A DNA stretch of 7,257 bases from an uncultured Acetatifactor sp. (GCA_910586515.1 CAJUGL010000099.1:1-7257); one strand, 5' to 3'; numbered from the stretch's first letter, positions 1 through 6,789 are shown. Numbers and translations are program-made. The notes: generated by a model from the sequence alone, not told the origin.

Positions 1-200
1 CGTTATAGCTCCGCTCTATTTATCGTGTCATCAAATCGACTGTGAATAGTAACATTTTTCTTGGCCTGCAACAGTTAAGCACCCTGTTTTACAAATCGGA
101 ATTTATTTATTCACATTTCAACCTATTCAAAGTCAATCTCTCCAAACAGGCAAGGGCGATTGAAGCGGCTCTTGACGGAATTAACGAAAAGGAGTGTATG
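1..200. other. Left edge without a convincing gene
   Basis: No frame here gives a supportable protein. On the plus strand the two frames open at the left edge stop at 43-45 and about 47-49. The remaining frame stays open from a GTG at 42 to 245, but it has no ribosome binding site, is not recognisable, and runs through the terminator hairpin. The minus strand is rich in stops in all frames. The stretch is more AT-rich than the genes to the right. It is probably the 3' flank of a plus-strand unit that lies to the left of the window. Confidence 0.5.
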
Positions 201-201
201 A

Positions 202-243
202 CAAAAGCGGCGGTATCACTCACGATACCGCCGCTTTTGCTTT
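202..243 (+). terminator. Strong hairpin terminator, possibly bidirectional
   Basis: A perfect 16-bp stem pairs 202-217 with 224-239 around a 6-base loop (ACTCAC). The right arm ends in TTTTG followed by CTTTAG, giving a broken T-tract for plus-strand termination. The left arm begins with AAAA, so the minus strand also ends in TTTT and could terminate transcripts coming from the right. No complete plus-strand gene lies before it in the window, so it must serve a unit entering from the left edge. Confidence 0.75.
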
Positions 244-260
244 AGCACTCAAGATATACT

Positions 261-301
261 AAAAATCCGAAGCCGTCCCCGATTGGAACCGGGTTCGGAT
301 T
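261..301 (-). terminator. Rho-independent terminator of tRNA-Leu(AAG)
   Basis: On the minus strand AATCCGAA (301-294) pairs with TTCGGATT (271-264), extended inward by a short GC stem after one mismatch. The second arm runs directly into TTTTT (265-261). It starts about 10 bases after the encoded CCA end of the tRNA, which is ideal for a single-gene tRNA transcript. Confidence 0.85.
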
Positions 302-310
302 ATCATTATC

Positions 311-397
311 TGGTGCGGAAGATGGGACTTGAACCCACACGATGTTGCCATCACAAGATCCTTAGTCTTGCTCGTCTGCCAGTTCCGACACTTCCGC
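311..397 (-). tRNA. tRNA-Leu, anticodon AAG, CCA encoded
   Basis: Leucine tRNA of class II form, 87 bases including an encoded CCA (313-311). On the minus strand the 7-bp acceptor stem is GCGGAAG (397-391) with CTTCCGC (321-315) and discriminator A at 314. The D-loop carries the conserved ACTGGCAGA block. The anticodon stem CAAGA/TCTTG (370-366, 358-354) encloses the 7-base loop CTAAGGA, so the anticodon is AAG (363-361). A long variable arm (GATG/CATC) and a TTCAAGT T-loop follow, and the A discriminator and long variable arm both fit leucine. An A at position 34 is uncommon outside tRNA-Arg(ACG) in bacteria. It would normally be deaminated to inosine, letting one tRNA read CUU, CUC and CUA. 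The gene has its own promoter and terminator. Confidence 0.96.
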
Positions 398-417
398 ATC
401 TGCATTGCACAAGTGAT

Positions 418-446
418 ATATTAGCATTTATTTCCGTAAAAGTCAA
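418..446 (-). promoter_or_regulatory. Promoter of tRNA-Leu(AAG)
   Basis: On the minus strand the -35 is TTGACT (446-441) and the -10 is TAATAT (423-418), with a 17-base spacer. This places the start near 411, about 14 bases before the mature tRNA. Just upstream (about 447-475) lies an A/T-only run that resembles an UP element, as expected for a strongly expressed tRNA. That run also contains a perfect AT inverted repeat (456-463 with 468-475). Confidence 0.88.
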
Positions 447-537
447 TTGCTTTTTAAAAAATTTCTCAATTTTTTACGGGACCGGAACTGCAAGACTTTA
501 TCCCTGCCTTCGTATCTGCGCCGTCATCCCATATCAC

Positions 538-2730
538 TCATTCTCCCAGGTACATCTTCAGGCTGTCTTCCGCCATTTTCAAAGTATCCTCTTTAGACTG
601 CGTTCCGTTAAGATAACCTTCCAGAACTTCAACAAGAACCTCCCTTATCTTTCCGTCTTCCGCCACCGGCCTGTCCAGTACACGGCACATTTGCGCCAGA
701 TGCTCTGCGGTCTCTTCAGAAAAGTCCCCGATTCGAAACTCAATGGATCCGCTTTCCGTATCCAAAGTGGTCTCTGCCTCCGCATTGGCCCGGCTGCTGT
801 GGGCCAGCTTATCCAGAGCTGCGGCATTCACAGGAAATCCGTTATAGTAATCCGTCCCCTGAACTTCCTCGGAGAGCGCAAACCGCAGAAAGTCCTTTGC
901 CGTCTCCGTATACTTACTCTTTGCGCAAATCCCTGCCTGTAAATAAGGAATGAAACAATTTTCGAAAGCAGCGAAATCCCCCCTGATATACTCCTTAACA
1001 GCAACCGGCAGCATACATTCGTTAAAGCCCGCGCTTTCCTCAAGGGCAAGCTTAGCCTGGGCAGCCAGTTCCCACACTCTGTAAGGACGCTCCCTGTCGT
1101 CACGAGCCGCAAGGATCCCGCAGTTGTCGGCAATCGCTTTCATATATTCCAGATACATGCCCAGTACCTCTGTGTCCAATTCCTTCTCCTGAACAATCCT
1201 GCCGCAGAAATAGGGATAAAATTTATCTACCAGTTCGCTGACGGTATGGGGCCCCATATAGCTGTAATCCGCATTCCCCAGAAAACCCGCTAAAGACTCC
1301 ATAGAAGCCATGTCTCCCGCAGTGATATCTCTCCCCACTGCCATGCAGAAGCCAAACTGCAGCGGAACCGTATACCTGCTGCCGTCCTGCCGTATATAAC
1401 TCCCCGTAATATTGGAGAGCAGTTCTCCACTCTCCTCCAGAGGCGTCACCACATCATTGATATCTTCCAGCAAACCTTTTTCCGCATAAGAATCTATGCT
1501 TAAATGATCCATAATCAGAATATCCGGGGCCTCTTCTCCCATAAGCATGGTATTCAGATTCTGATAGACCGCGTTATAATCCGTTTCTCCGTCATAATAC
1601 ATAGGATATACCGCTTCCACAGTGATCATAACCTCCGGATTCGCCCTGTGGTACATTGCCGCCGCCTGTTTCAGCATATTGCCGTCACAGACCGCAAACA
1701 ACTTCAGATTCTCCTTTACCTCATACACAGCCTCCGGGTCAAACTCATATCTGTTCAGTATCGCCTTGTCCCCTTCCCCCTCAAAAAACGCATAGATCCT
1801 TCCGTCCTCAAAGGCAGTCAGACCAGTACACCACGAGTCCAACAGAGAAAAACTCGTCTCCGCGCCTCCCATCAGTTTCTCCCACCGGCCTTCCTTTCCC
1901 CAAAACAATCCATCCGCACCGGCGGCAACCAGGGTTCCTGCCTCGGTAACGCAGAGATTTGCGCCGCTTATGTTCCCCGTAAAGGAGAGCTTCTCTCCGC
2001 TTCCCTTTCCCCCGGGATACTTCTCAATCTCCGTCCCGCGTCCGTCCGGCGAATCAGCATACAGATACACATTCTCCCCGTCTGTCATCATTCCCCTGTA
2101 ATAAGTTTCCAGAACCTGACTTTCCGTTATGCTGCCGTCCTCGCCGCCAAGCACTTCAAGACACGGATAGCAAAGCGCCGTCAATGTGCCGTTGTCCAGC
2201 GCAGCCATCCCGGCAGCCACTCTGTATACGCCCCATTCGTCGTCCGGAACCGTCCACTGCTGCGGGGTGATCTCTCTGGCCTCTTCCCCGTCCTTTTTCC
2301 ATAAATGGGTTTTAAAATCATTTTCTCCATCAATCGCATAACTGGCCGCGATATACTGCGCATCCGTTCCTGACTGCAGCAGCTGCGCATCCAGTCCGTC
2401 TTCGTCTGCGGGCAGGATCAGGCTTTTCAGCCATTCCTGCGTCACATCCGCAAATCCGCTTTCCTCCAGAACCCATTCACGCAGAACAATGCCATCTTCC
2501 TCCCGCCTGGCGGCAAGCAGCCCTACCTTGCCCTGCACCGCAAACAGCTGCTTCACCTTCCATCCTTCCAGCTCCCCGGGCAGTTCTTCCCGGTATTCCA
2601 CATACCTGCCCTTCACCGTTCCGTCCTCCGCAGCCGCGTCTTCTTCCTTACTGCATCCCATGACTGCGCCTGCGAGAAACGAAGCGCATAATGTCGCTGC
2701 AATCCATTTTCCAAATCTCATGCTTTTCAT
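538..2730 (-). CDS. Composite lipoprotein with C-terminal extracellular solute-binding domain
   Basis: Encodes 730 residues. The N-terminus is a lipoprotein signal: basic residues (MKSMRFGK), a hydrophobic core, then VMGC with the lipidated Cys at 26, followed by an acidic linker. The protein should be anchored on the outer face of the membrane. Residues about 50-335 contain repeated short strand-turn units (for example MTDGENVYLYAD near 215 and LTAFEDGRIYAFF near 304) that suggest a beta-propeller-like region. From about 342 a type-1 solute-binding domain begins, with LNTMLMGEEAPDILIMD (392-408) and a C-terminal AKSKYTETAKDFLRFALSEE (603-622) followed by GFPVN (631-635), both typical of ABC sugar- or peptide-binding lipoproteins. 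The ATG at 2730 is chosen because GGAGG sits 6 bases before it; a GTG at 2754 overlaps that site and has none. No permease or ATPase genes are adjacent, so the ligand and partner are unknown. It could act as a sensor rather than a transporter component. Confidence 0.85.
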   Translation of the reverse strand: MKSMRFGKWIAATLCASFLAGAVMGCSKEEDAAAEDGTVKGRYVEYREELPGELEGWKVKQLFAVQGKVGLLAARREEDGIVLREWVLEESGFADVTQEWLKSLILPADEDGLDAQLLQSGTDAQYIAASYAIDGENDFKTHLWKKDGEEAREITPQQWTVPDDEWGVYRVAAGMAALDNGTLTALCYPCLEVLGGEDGSITESQVLETYYRGMMTDGENVYLYADSPDGRGTEIEKYPGGKGSGEKLSFTGNISGANLCVTEAGTLVAAGADGLFWGKEGRWEKLMGGAETSFSLLDSWCTGLTAFEDGRIYAFFEGEGDKAILNRYEFDPEAVYEVKENLKLFAVCDGNMLKQAAAMYHRANPEVMITVEAVYPMYYDGETDYNAVYQNLNTMLMGEEAPDILIMDHLSIDSYAEKGLLEDINDVVTPLEESGELLSNITGSYIRQDGSRYTVPLQFGFCMAVGRDITAGDMASMESLAGFLGNADYSYMGPHTVSELVDKFYPYFCGRIVQEKELDTEVLGMYLEYMKAIADNCGILAARDDRERPYRVWELAAQAKLALEESAGFNECMLPVAVKEYIRGDFAAFENCFIPYLQAGICAKSKYTETAKDFLRFALSEEVQGTDYYNGFPVNAAALDKLAHSSRANAEAETTLDTESGSIEFRIGDFSEETAEHLAQMCRVLDRPVAEDGKIREVLVEVLEGYLNGTQSKEDTLKMAEDSLKMYLGE

Positions 2731-2757
2731 GTTTTTCCTCCCATTTGCCGACACTCT

Positions 2758-2819
2758 GTCCGCCCTTTGCCGCGGACCCCCGGTCGGAGGCTCTGCCTCA
2801 ACTCAGCAGTTCCAACCGG
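2758..2819 (-). promoter_or_regulatory. Structured leader of the lipoprotein gene: two tandem GC-rich hairpins
   Basis: In the 181-base gap before the lipoprotein gene the minus strand forms two hairpins. The first pairs CCGGTTGG (2819-2812) with CCGACCGG (2787-2780) and holds an inner stem GAGGC-AGA-GCCTC (2799-2787) that shares one base with the outer stem. The second pairs GTCCGC (2777-2772) with GCGGAC (2763-2758) and ends about 18 bases before the GGAGG site. No T-tract follows, so this is not a terminator of the upstream aminopeptidase gene. A role in translation control or mRNA stability is inference; I do not recognise a known riboswitch class. Confidence 0.4.
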
Positions 2820-2911
2820 GCTGATATTATCTTACACAATAAGAGGTGCGCGTATCCTAAGATTACCTTAAGAGAATGCTATCAAAAGATTGAGATTTGT
2901 TTACCCTCGGT

Positions 2912-4204
2912 TTATTTTCCGAAGAAGGTTTTAAATGCAGCCACCGCATACTCCGTATCCTTTATTCCTGCCGTCTCCATGGCCGAGTGCATGGCCAGCT
3001 GCGGCAATCCGATATCCACTGTGGACAGAGATACATGGGAAGTGGATATATTCCCGAGAGTGGAGCCGCCCGGAATGTCGGAACGATTGGCATAAGTCTG
3101 ACAGGGCACTCCCGCCTCCCGGCACAACATTTTCATCTCCGCCGCCGACACCGCGTCAGTGGCATACTTCTGGCTGCCGTGGAATTTGATGACAATTCCC
3201 CTGTTCAGATACGGCCTGTTGGTCGGATCCGCCTTTTCCGGATGATTAGGATGCACCGCATGGGCATTGTCCGCAGAGATAAGAAAGCTTCCCGCAATCA
3301 GCTGCAGATATTCGCTGCGGCTGTATCCCAGGCTTTCACCGATTCTCCAGAGCACATCCTCCAAAAGAGTCGAATTTGCCCCCTGCTTTGTACTGCTTCC
3401 CACCTCCTCGTTGTCGAAAACAGCACACACATTGATATATCGCTTCGGCGCCGTCTCCAGAAAAGCTTTCACCGACGCATATACACATTGTAAATCATCC
3501 AGCCTGGGAGAAAGCACAAACTCACCTTCCTCTCCAAGGATCCTGCCCTTTTCCCTGGGATAGAGAAACAGATCATGGCCCAGAATATCTTCCTCCGCAA
3601 CACCGGCCTCCGCGGCGATGCGCTTCATCAGCACATTCTTCTCGCCCTCGTCACCGCAGCAGGCATACAGGGGCAGCATATCCGTCTGCGGATTAAATTC
3701 CGACTCTTTTTTCGCGTCTCTCACCATATGAATAGCTACACTGGGAATCACCATCAAATCTTTTTCCACATTCACCAGCCGGCTCTCCAAACCGTTCTCC
3801 CCCTTCACTACAATGCGCCCTGCCACAGAAAGTGGTCTGTCCAGCCAGCTTGCCAGTATCATCCCGCCGTATTTCTCCGTATTCAGCTTCAGATAGGCCT
3901 TCTCCACTCTCATTTCCGGTGATTCCTTTATCTTGAAAGAAGGAGAATCACTGTGAGCCGCCGTAATATGAAACCCTTCCCCCCTTTCCTGCGGCAGCAA
4001 AAAGGCAATAATGGAAGAGCCGTTTCTGACGGCAAAATAACCCTTACCCGGCTCAAGTTCCCACTTTTCCGCTTCCTTCAGCTCCCGAAAACCATGCTCT
4101 TCCAAATCCGCCTTTATGTTTGCCACAGCATGGAACGCAGTAGGACTCTTTTCAATAAAAGAAAGCATTTCCTCCGTGCTTTTCCGATATTCCTTCATCT
4201 TCAT
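2912..4204 (-). CDS. M18 family aminopeptidase (aspartyl aminopeptidase-like)
   Basis: Encodes 430 residues, full length for the M18 family. These are cytoplasmic, dinuclear-zinc aminopeptidases that form dodecameric tetrahedral shells and remove N-terminal residues, often acidic ones, from peptides. All the metal and catalytic positions are visible: H84 in AAHSDSP, D236 in SPRLDD, the E266/E267 pair in FDNEEVGS, D312 in SADNAHAVHP, and H406 in LAMHSAMETAG. The substrate-region motifs KYGGMILASWLDRPLS (111-126) and DIPGGSTLGNISTSH (376-390) are intact. There is no signal peptide, in line with a cytoplasmic enzyme. The first ATG (4204) is preferred over the one two codons later because AAAGG lies 8 bases before it. 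It starts 48 bases after the GDP-fucose synthase stop with no clear terminator between, so the two are probably co-transcribed, though without an obvious shared pathway. Exact residue preference cannot be read from the sequence. Confidence 0.95.
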   Translation of the reverse strand: MKMKEYRKSTEEMLSFIEKSPTAFHAVANIKADLEEHGFRELKEAEKWELEPGKGYFAVRNGSSIIAFLLPQERGEGFHITAAHSDSPSFKIKESPEMRVEKAYLKLNTEKYGGMILASWLDRPLSVAGRIVVKGENGLESRLVNVEKDLMVIPSVAIHMVRDAKKESEFNPQTDMLPLYACCGDEGEKNVLMKRIAAEAGVAEEDILGHDLFLYPREKGRILGEEGEFVLSPRLDDLQCVYASVKAFLETAPKRYINVCAVFDNEEVGSSTKQGANSTLLEDVLWRIGESLGYSRSEYLQLIAGSFLISADNAHAVHPNHPEKADPTNRPYLNRGIVIKFHGSQKYATDAVSAAEMKMLCREAGVPCQTYANRSDIPGGSTLGNISTSHVSLSTVDIGLPQLAMHSAMETAGIKDTEYAVAAFKTFFGK

Positions 4205-4252
4205 TTACCAAACCTTTCTCCCGTTTTTATTCGGCGTCTTATCATCGGCAAT

Positions 4253-5194
4253 TCAGCGTTCCGCCCGCATGGGGTTTTCCAGAAAGTCCTGATACGCCAG
4301 CCGAATGCCGTCTTCCAGTTCCGTTGTGTAATGATACCCCAAAGCCTCCAGCTTGCTTATATCCAGAAGCTTTCTGGGCGTCCCGTCAGGCTTCGAGGCA
4401 TCCCATTTTATTTCCCCCGTGAATCCTACCGTTTCTGCCACCAGCTCCGCCAGCTCCCTGATGCTTAACTCCCTGCCTGTCCCAAGATTCACGGTCTCAT
4501 TCCCGCTGTAGGTATTCATCAGGAAAATACAGGCATCTGCCAGATCATCCACATACATAAATTCCCGCAAAGGCGTCCCGCTGCCCCAGCAGATGATCTC
4601 TTCCGCCCCGGACTCCCTGGCCTCATGGAATCTCCGAATCAATGCCGGAAGCACATGACTGTGGGTGGGATGATAATTGTCATTGGGTCCGTACAGGTTC
4701 GTGGGCATAACGCTGATATACTCCGTTCCGTACTGACGATTGAGATATTCACAATACTTCAGGCCGGAGATTTTTGCCAGGGCATAAGCCTCGTTGGTTT
4801 GCTCAAGTTCCCCTGTCAGCAGACAGCTCTCCTTCATGGGCTGAGGCGCCATACGGGGATAAATACAGCTGCTGCCCAGAAACAAAAGTTTTCTGCATCC
4901 ATTCTGCCACGCCGCATGGATGACATTCATTTCCAAAGTCATGTTCTCATACAGAAAATCGGCAAGCGCCTCGCTGTTGGCCATTATGCCGCCTACCTTT
5001 GCCGCAGCCAGAAAGACATACTCGGGCTTCTCCTCGGCAAAAAAACGTTCAACCTCCTCCTGCCTGCACAGATTCAATTCCTTATGCGTTCTGGTCAGAA
5101 TATTGTTGTAGCCGTTTTTTTCAAGCGCGCGGCAAATGGAGCTCCCCACCATTCCCCTGTGACCGGCCACGTATATTTTTGCTTCCCTTTCCAT
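4253..5194 (-). CDS. fcl: GDP-L-fucose synthase (GDP-4-keto-6-deoxy-D-mannose epimerase/reductase)
   Basis: Encodes 313 residues, the usual family length. The enzyme epimerises GDP-4-keto-6-deoxymannose at C3 and C5 and reduces C4 with NADPH to give GDP-L-fucose, a cytoplasmic donor for capsule, exopolysaccharide or glycoprotein fucosylation. It is an extended SDR: the Rossmann glycine motif GHRGMVGS (11-18) is at the N-terminus. The catalytic set is complete: S108 and C110 in FLGSSCIYP, Y137 and K141 in EAYALAK, and H180 in NYHPTHSHVLPALIRRFHEA. Each is offset by one from the well-studied E. coli enzyme. The start at 5194 has GGAGG 8 bases upstream. The usual partner GDP-mannose 4,6-dehydratase (gmd) is not in this window, and no glycosyltransferases are adjacent, so the gene sits away from a glycan cluster. 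Confidence 0.96.
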   Translation of the reverse strand: MEREAKIYVAGHRGMVGSSICRALEKNGYNNILTRTHKELNLCRQEEVERFFAEEKPEYVFLAAAKVGGIMANSEALADFLYENMTLEMNVIHAAWQNGCRKLLFLGSSCIYPRMAPQPMKESCLLTGELEQTNEAYALAKISGLKYCEYLNRQYGTEYISVMPTNLYGPNDNYHPTHSHVLPALIRRFHEARESGAEEIICWGSGTPLREFMYVDDLADACIFLMNTYSGNETVNLGTGRELSIRELAELVAETVGFTGEIKWDASKPDGTPRKLLDISKLEALGYHYTTELEDGIRLAYQDFLENPMRAER

Positions 5195-5274
5195 GTTCGT
5201 ACCCTCCGTCTCATGATAACCTTCGTCATTCTCTTAACTGCCGTCCATCCGGCAATTGACGTTTTTCCGAAAAA

Positions 5275-5826
5275 TTATTTTCCGTATACAATACTCCCTG
5301 CCATCTCTTCCGCCCTTTCGTCTCCGCAGAATACCCCCGCAATCGCCAGGGCAAAGTCAATAGCCGTCCCCATTCCTCTGGATGTTATCACATGATCAGA
5401 TATTTCCACCGAAGAGCGGCTCACCTCAGCCCCCTCCAAATGATCTTCAAAACCGGGATAGCAGCAGGCGCTTCTTCCCTTCAGTATCCCTCTGTGGCCC
5501 AATATACTGGGCGCCGCACAGATGGCCGCAATATATTTTCCCTCTGTATAAAAAGCATCCACCTGGGCCATCAGCCCTTCATGAGCCTCCAGATTCTTCG
5601 TGCCGGGCATTCCGCCGGGCAAAACCAGCATGTCGTATTCCCGGAAATCAGCGTGTGAAAAAACATCATCCGTCTTTATGACAATGCCATGAGAACCTTT
5701 CACCATCCTGTCCTCCGTCACCGACACCATACATACCTCCAGCCCGCACCTGCGGCAGATATCCACTACGGTCAGCGCCTCAATCTCTTCAAATCCCTCC
5801 GCAAAAAACACCGCGATTTTCTTCAT
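5275..5826 (-). CDS. DJ-1/PfpI family protein (YajL/ThiJ-like)
   Basis: Encodes 183 residues, typical of single-domain DJ-1 proteins. The nucleophile-elbow cysteine is C103 in AAICAAPSILG, and the partner acid that tunes it is E16 in EGFEEIEAL. The oxyanion-side motif VLPGGMPG (68-75) is also present. Family members are cytoplasmic and are linked to oxidative-stress protection, glyoxalase or deglycase activity and, in some annotations, a 4-methyl-5-thiazole monophosphate role; which applies here cannot be told. The ATG at 5826 is chosen because GAGG lies 8 bases upstream. A longer in-frame TTG start at 5904 coincides with the -35 box of the gene's own promoter, so it cannot be translated from that transcript. 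The gene heads a close minus-strand series, with the GDP-fucose synthase gene starting 80 bases later. Confidence 0.94.
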   Translation of the reverse strand: MKKIAVFFAEGFEEIEALTVVDICRRCGLEVCMVSVTEDRMVKGSHGIVIKTDDVFSHADFREYDMLVLPGGMPGTKNLEAHEGLMAQVDAFYTEGKYIAAICAAPSILGHRGILKGRSACCYPGFEDHLEGAEVSRSSVEISDHVITSRGMGTAIDFALAIAGVFCGDERAEEMAGSIVYGK

Positions 5827-5876
5827 CCTTTCAACCTCTTTTCCTGAACTCCGATTCTGTTGATGCATCCGTATAT

Positions 5877-5904
5877 AGTATACCACTACTGATAAATATT
5901 TCAA
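5877..5904 (-). promoter_or_regulatory. Promoter of the DJ-1 family gene
   Basis: On the minus strand the -35 is TTGAAA (5904-5899) and the -10 is TATACT (5882-5877), with a 16-base spacer. The -10 is preceded by TGG, an extended -10. It predicts a start near 5870 and a leader of about 44 bases. It probably drives the DJ-1, fucose-synthase and aminopeptidase genes together, since no other convincing promoter is seen between them. Confidence 0.75.
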
Positions 5905-5920
5905 TAATTCAATTAAAGCT

Positions 5921-5948
5921 TTGGCTTTTTCTAAAAGTATGATATAAT
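5921..5948 (+). promoter_or_regulatory. Promoter of the CYTH-domain gene
   Basis: The plus strand has TTGGCT (5921-5926), a 16-base spacer and a perfect TATAAT (5943-5948) preceded by TGA, an extended -10. It lies back to back with the DJ-1 promoter: the two -35 boxes are only 16 bases apart, so one regulator bound between them could affect both. The AAAGCTTT palindrome at 5915-5922 overlaps this -35. Confidence 0.75.
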
Positions 5949-6007
5949 ATCCAAAACCCCTGTATTACAACAAGAAATCATGAGAATAGCAAAGAGGAGT
6001 GACAGTT

Positions 6008-6538
6008 ATGGAAATAGAACGAAAGTTTACGATCAGGGAACTGCCTGCCGACCTGGAAAGCTATCCTTATCGCCATATAGAGCAGGCCTATTTAAATGCA
6101 TCCCCCGTAGTGCGCGTCCGCCGGGAGGACAACGAATATTACCTGACCTACAAGGGCAGCGGCATGATGGCGAGAGAAGAATTCAACCTGCCGCTGAACA
6201 GTGACGCCTACAACCACCTGCGCACAAAGGCAGACGGAAGAATTATCTCCAAAAAACGCTACCTGATCCCTCTGCCCAACCCTTCCTTCCAGAAAAAAGA
6301 AGGATTTCCCGGCCCGCCTTCAGATTATTCGCTGACTATTGAGCTCGACATCTTTGACCCGCCTTTTGCCCCTCTTGTGATGGCCGAAGTGGAATTCGGA
6401 AGCCGGGAGGCGGCTGAAACCTTTATCCCGCCTAACTGGTTCGACGAGGATGTCACTTACCGCCAGGAATACCATAATTCCTATATGGCGCTTCAGTCAG
6501 GCGCAGCGTCGAAATCTGCCGTAAAGACCACAGCATAA
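6008..6538 (+). CDS. CYTH-domain protein (triphosphate tunnel metalloenzyme family)
   Basis: Encodes 176 residues. The N-terminal signature ExExK is present as MEIERKF (E2, E4, K6). The other tunnel residues of the family also appear in order: R36 and R38 (VVRVRRE), K49 (LTYKG), E57/E58, K82/K83 and R84, E112 and D114 (IELD), E127 and E129 (AEVEF) and D149. Such proteins form an eight-stranded beta tunnel that binds triphosphate groups with Mg or Mn; known members hydrolyse tripolyphosphate or thiamine triphosphate, or cyclise ATP. The substrate here is unknown. The ATG at 6008 is chosen over a GTG at 5999 because AAAGAGGAG (5991-5999) is the ribosome binding site for 6008 and overlaps that GTG. 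The C-terminal 15 residues are low-complexity and probably disordered. It is transcribed alone. Confidence 0.9.
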   Translation: MEIERKFTIRELPADLESYPYRHIEQAYLNASPVVRVRREDNEYYLTYKGSGMMAREEFNLPLNSDAYNHLRTKADGRIISKKRYLIPLPNPSFQKKEGFPGPPSDYSLTIELDIFDPPFAPLVMAEVEFGSREAAETFIPPNWFDEDVTYRQEYHNSYMALQSGAASKSAVKTTA

Positions 6539-6540
6539 GG

Positions 6541-6576
6541 ACAGCATTTCTTTCAGCCCCTAAAGAAATGAGCTGT
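6541..6576 (+). terminator. Stem-loop after the CYTH gene, possible terminator
   Basis: ACAGC-ATTTCTTT (6541-6553) pairs with AAAGAAAT and GCTGT (6562-6569 and 6572-6576), with a 2-base bulge and an 8-base loop. It begins 2 bases after the stop codon. No T-tract follows, so it may be an mRNA 3' end stabiliser or a weak terminator rather than a classical one. Confidence 0.4.
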
Positions 6577-6597
6577 GGCCCAAACGCCAGAAACAGC

Positions 6598-6627
6598 TTG
6601 ACAAGGAACGGAACGGGAATGTATAAT
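6598..6627 (+). promoter_or_regulatory. Promoter of tRNA-Leu(UAG)
   Basis: Both hexamers match consensus exactly: TTGACA (6598-6603) and TATAAT (6622-6627), with an 18-base spacer. The predicted start near 6634 gives a 5' leader of about 50 bases before the tRNA, to be removed by RNase P. The strength fits a stable RNA gene. Confidence 0.9.
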
Positions 6628-6683
6628 ACAATTGTTCTGGAGAGGAAGCGCGGGAGAGACCGCATCCTGTTCCGGTACAGTGG

Positions 6684-6765
6684 GCGGATATGGCGGAATT
6701 GGCAGACGCGATAGATTTAGGTTCTATTGTCGACAGGCGTGCAGGTTCAAATCCTGTTATCCGCA
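6684..6765 (+). tRNA. tRNA-Leu, anticodon UAG, CCA not encoded
   Basis: Class II leucine tRNA of 82 bases. The acceptor stem is GCGGATA (6684-6690) with TATCCGC (6758-6764) and discriminator A at 6765. The D-loop has ATTGGCAGA. The anticodon stem ATAGA/TCTAT (6711-6715, 6723-6727) holds the loop TTTAGGT, so the anticodon is UAG (6718-6720), reading CUA and other CUN codons. A short variable arm (GTC-GACA-GGC) and a TTCAAAT T-loop follow. The next bases are GGA, so CCA must be added by the nucleotidyltransferase, unlike the other tRNA-Leu in this window. No T-rich terminator is seen directly downstream. Confidence 0.96.
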
Positions 6766-6789
6766 GGATAAAATAACAGCCGTATACTC

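Noticed and set aside
42..245. 67-codon open frame from a GTG
   Set aside because: No ribosome binding site, no recognisable family, and its last 15 codons are the terminator hairpin itself.
198..245. ATG preceded by AAAGGAG followed by a 15-codon frame
   Set aside because: The spacing from the GGAG to the ATG is too short, and the coding part consists almost wholly of the terminator stem.
311..397. Integrated element using the 3' end of tRNA-Leu(AAG) as attachment site
   Set aside because: No direct repeat of the tRNA 3' end and no integrase was seen in the window; the intact terminator right after the tRNA argues against a fresh insertion.
1504..2304. Long plus-strand open frame opposite the lipoprotein gene
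   Set aside because: Shadow of the minus-strand gene; its composition is unlike a folded protein and there is no ribosome binding site. The same applies to the plus-strand frames at 283-942, 2489-2824, 2897-3493, 3953-4468 and 4625-5395.
2758..2819. T-box or cyclic-di-GMP riboswitch in the lipoprotein leader
   Set aside because: The T-box antiterminator motif and the conserved cyclic-di-GMP core are not present; only simple hairpins are seen.
5827..5904. N-terminal extension of the DJ-1 protein from TTG at 5904
   Set aside because: The codons overlap the -35 and -10 boxes of its promoter, and homologues begin at MKKIAVFFAEGFEE.
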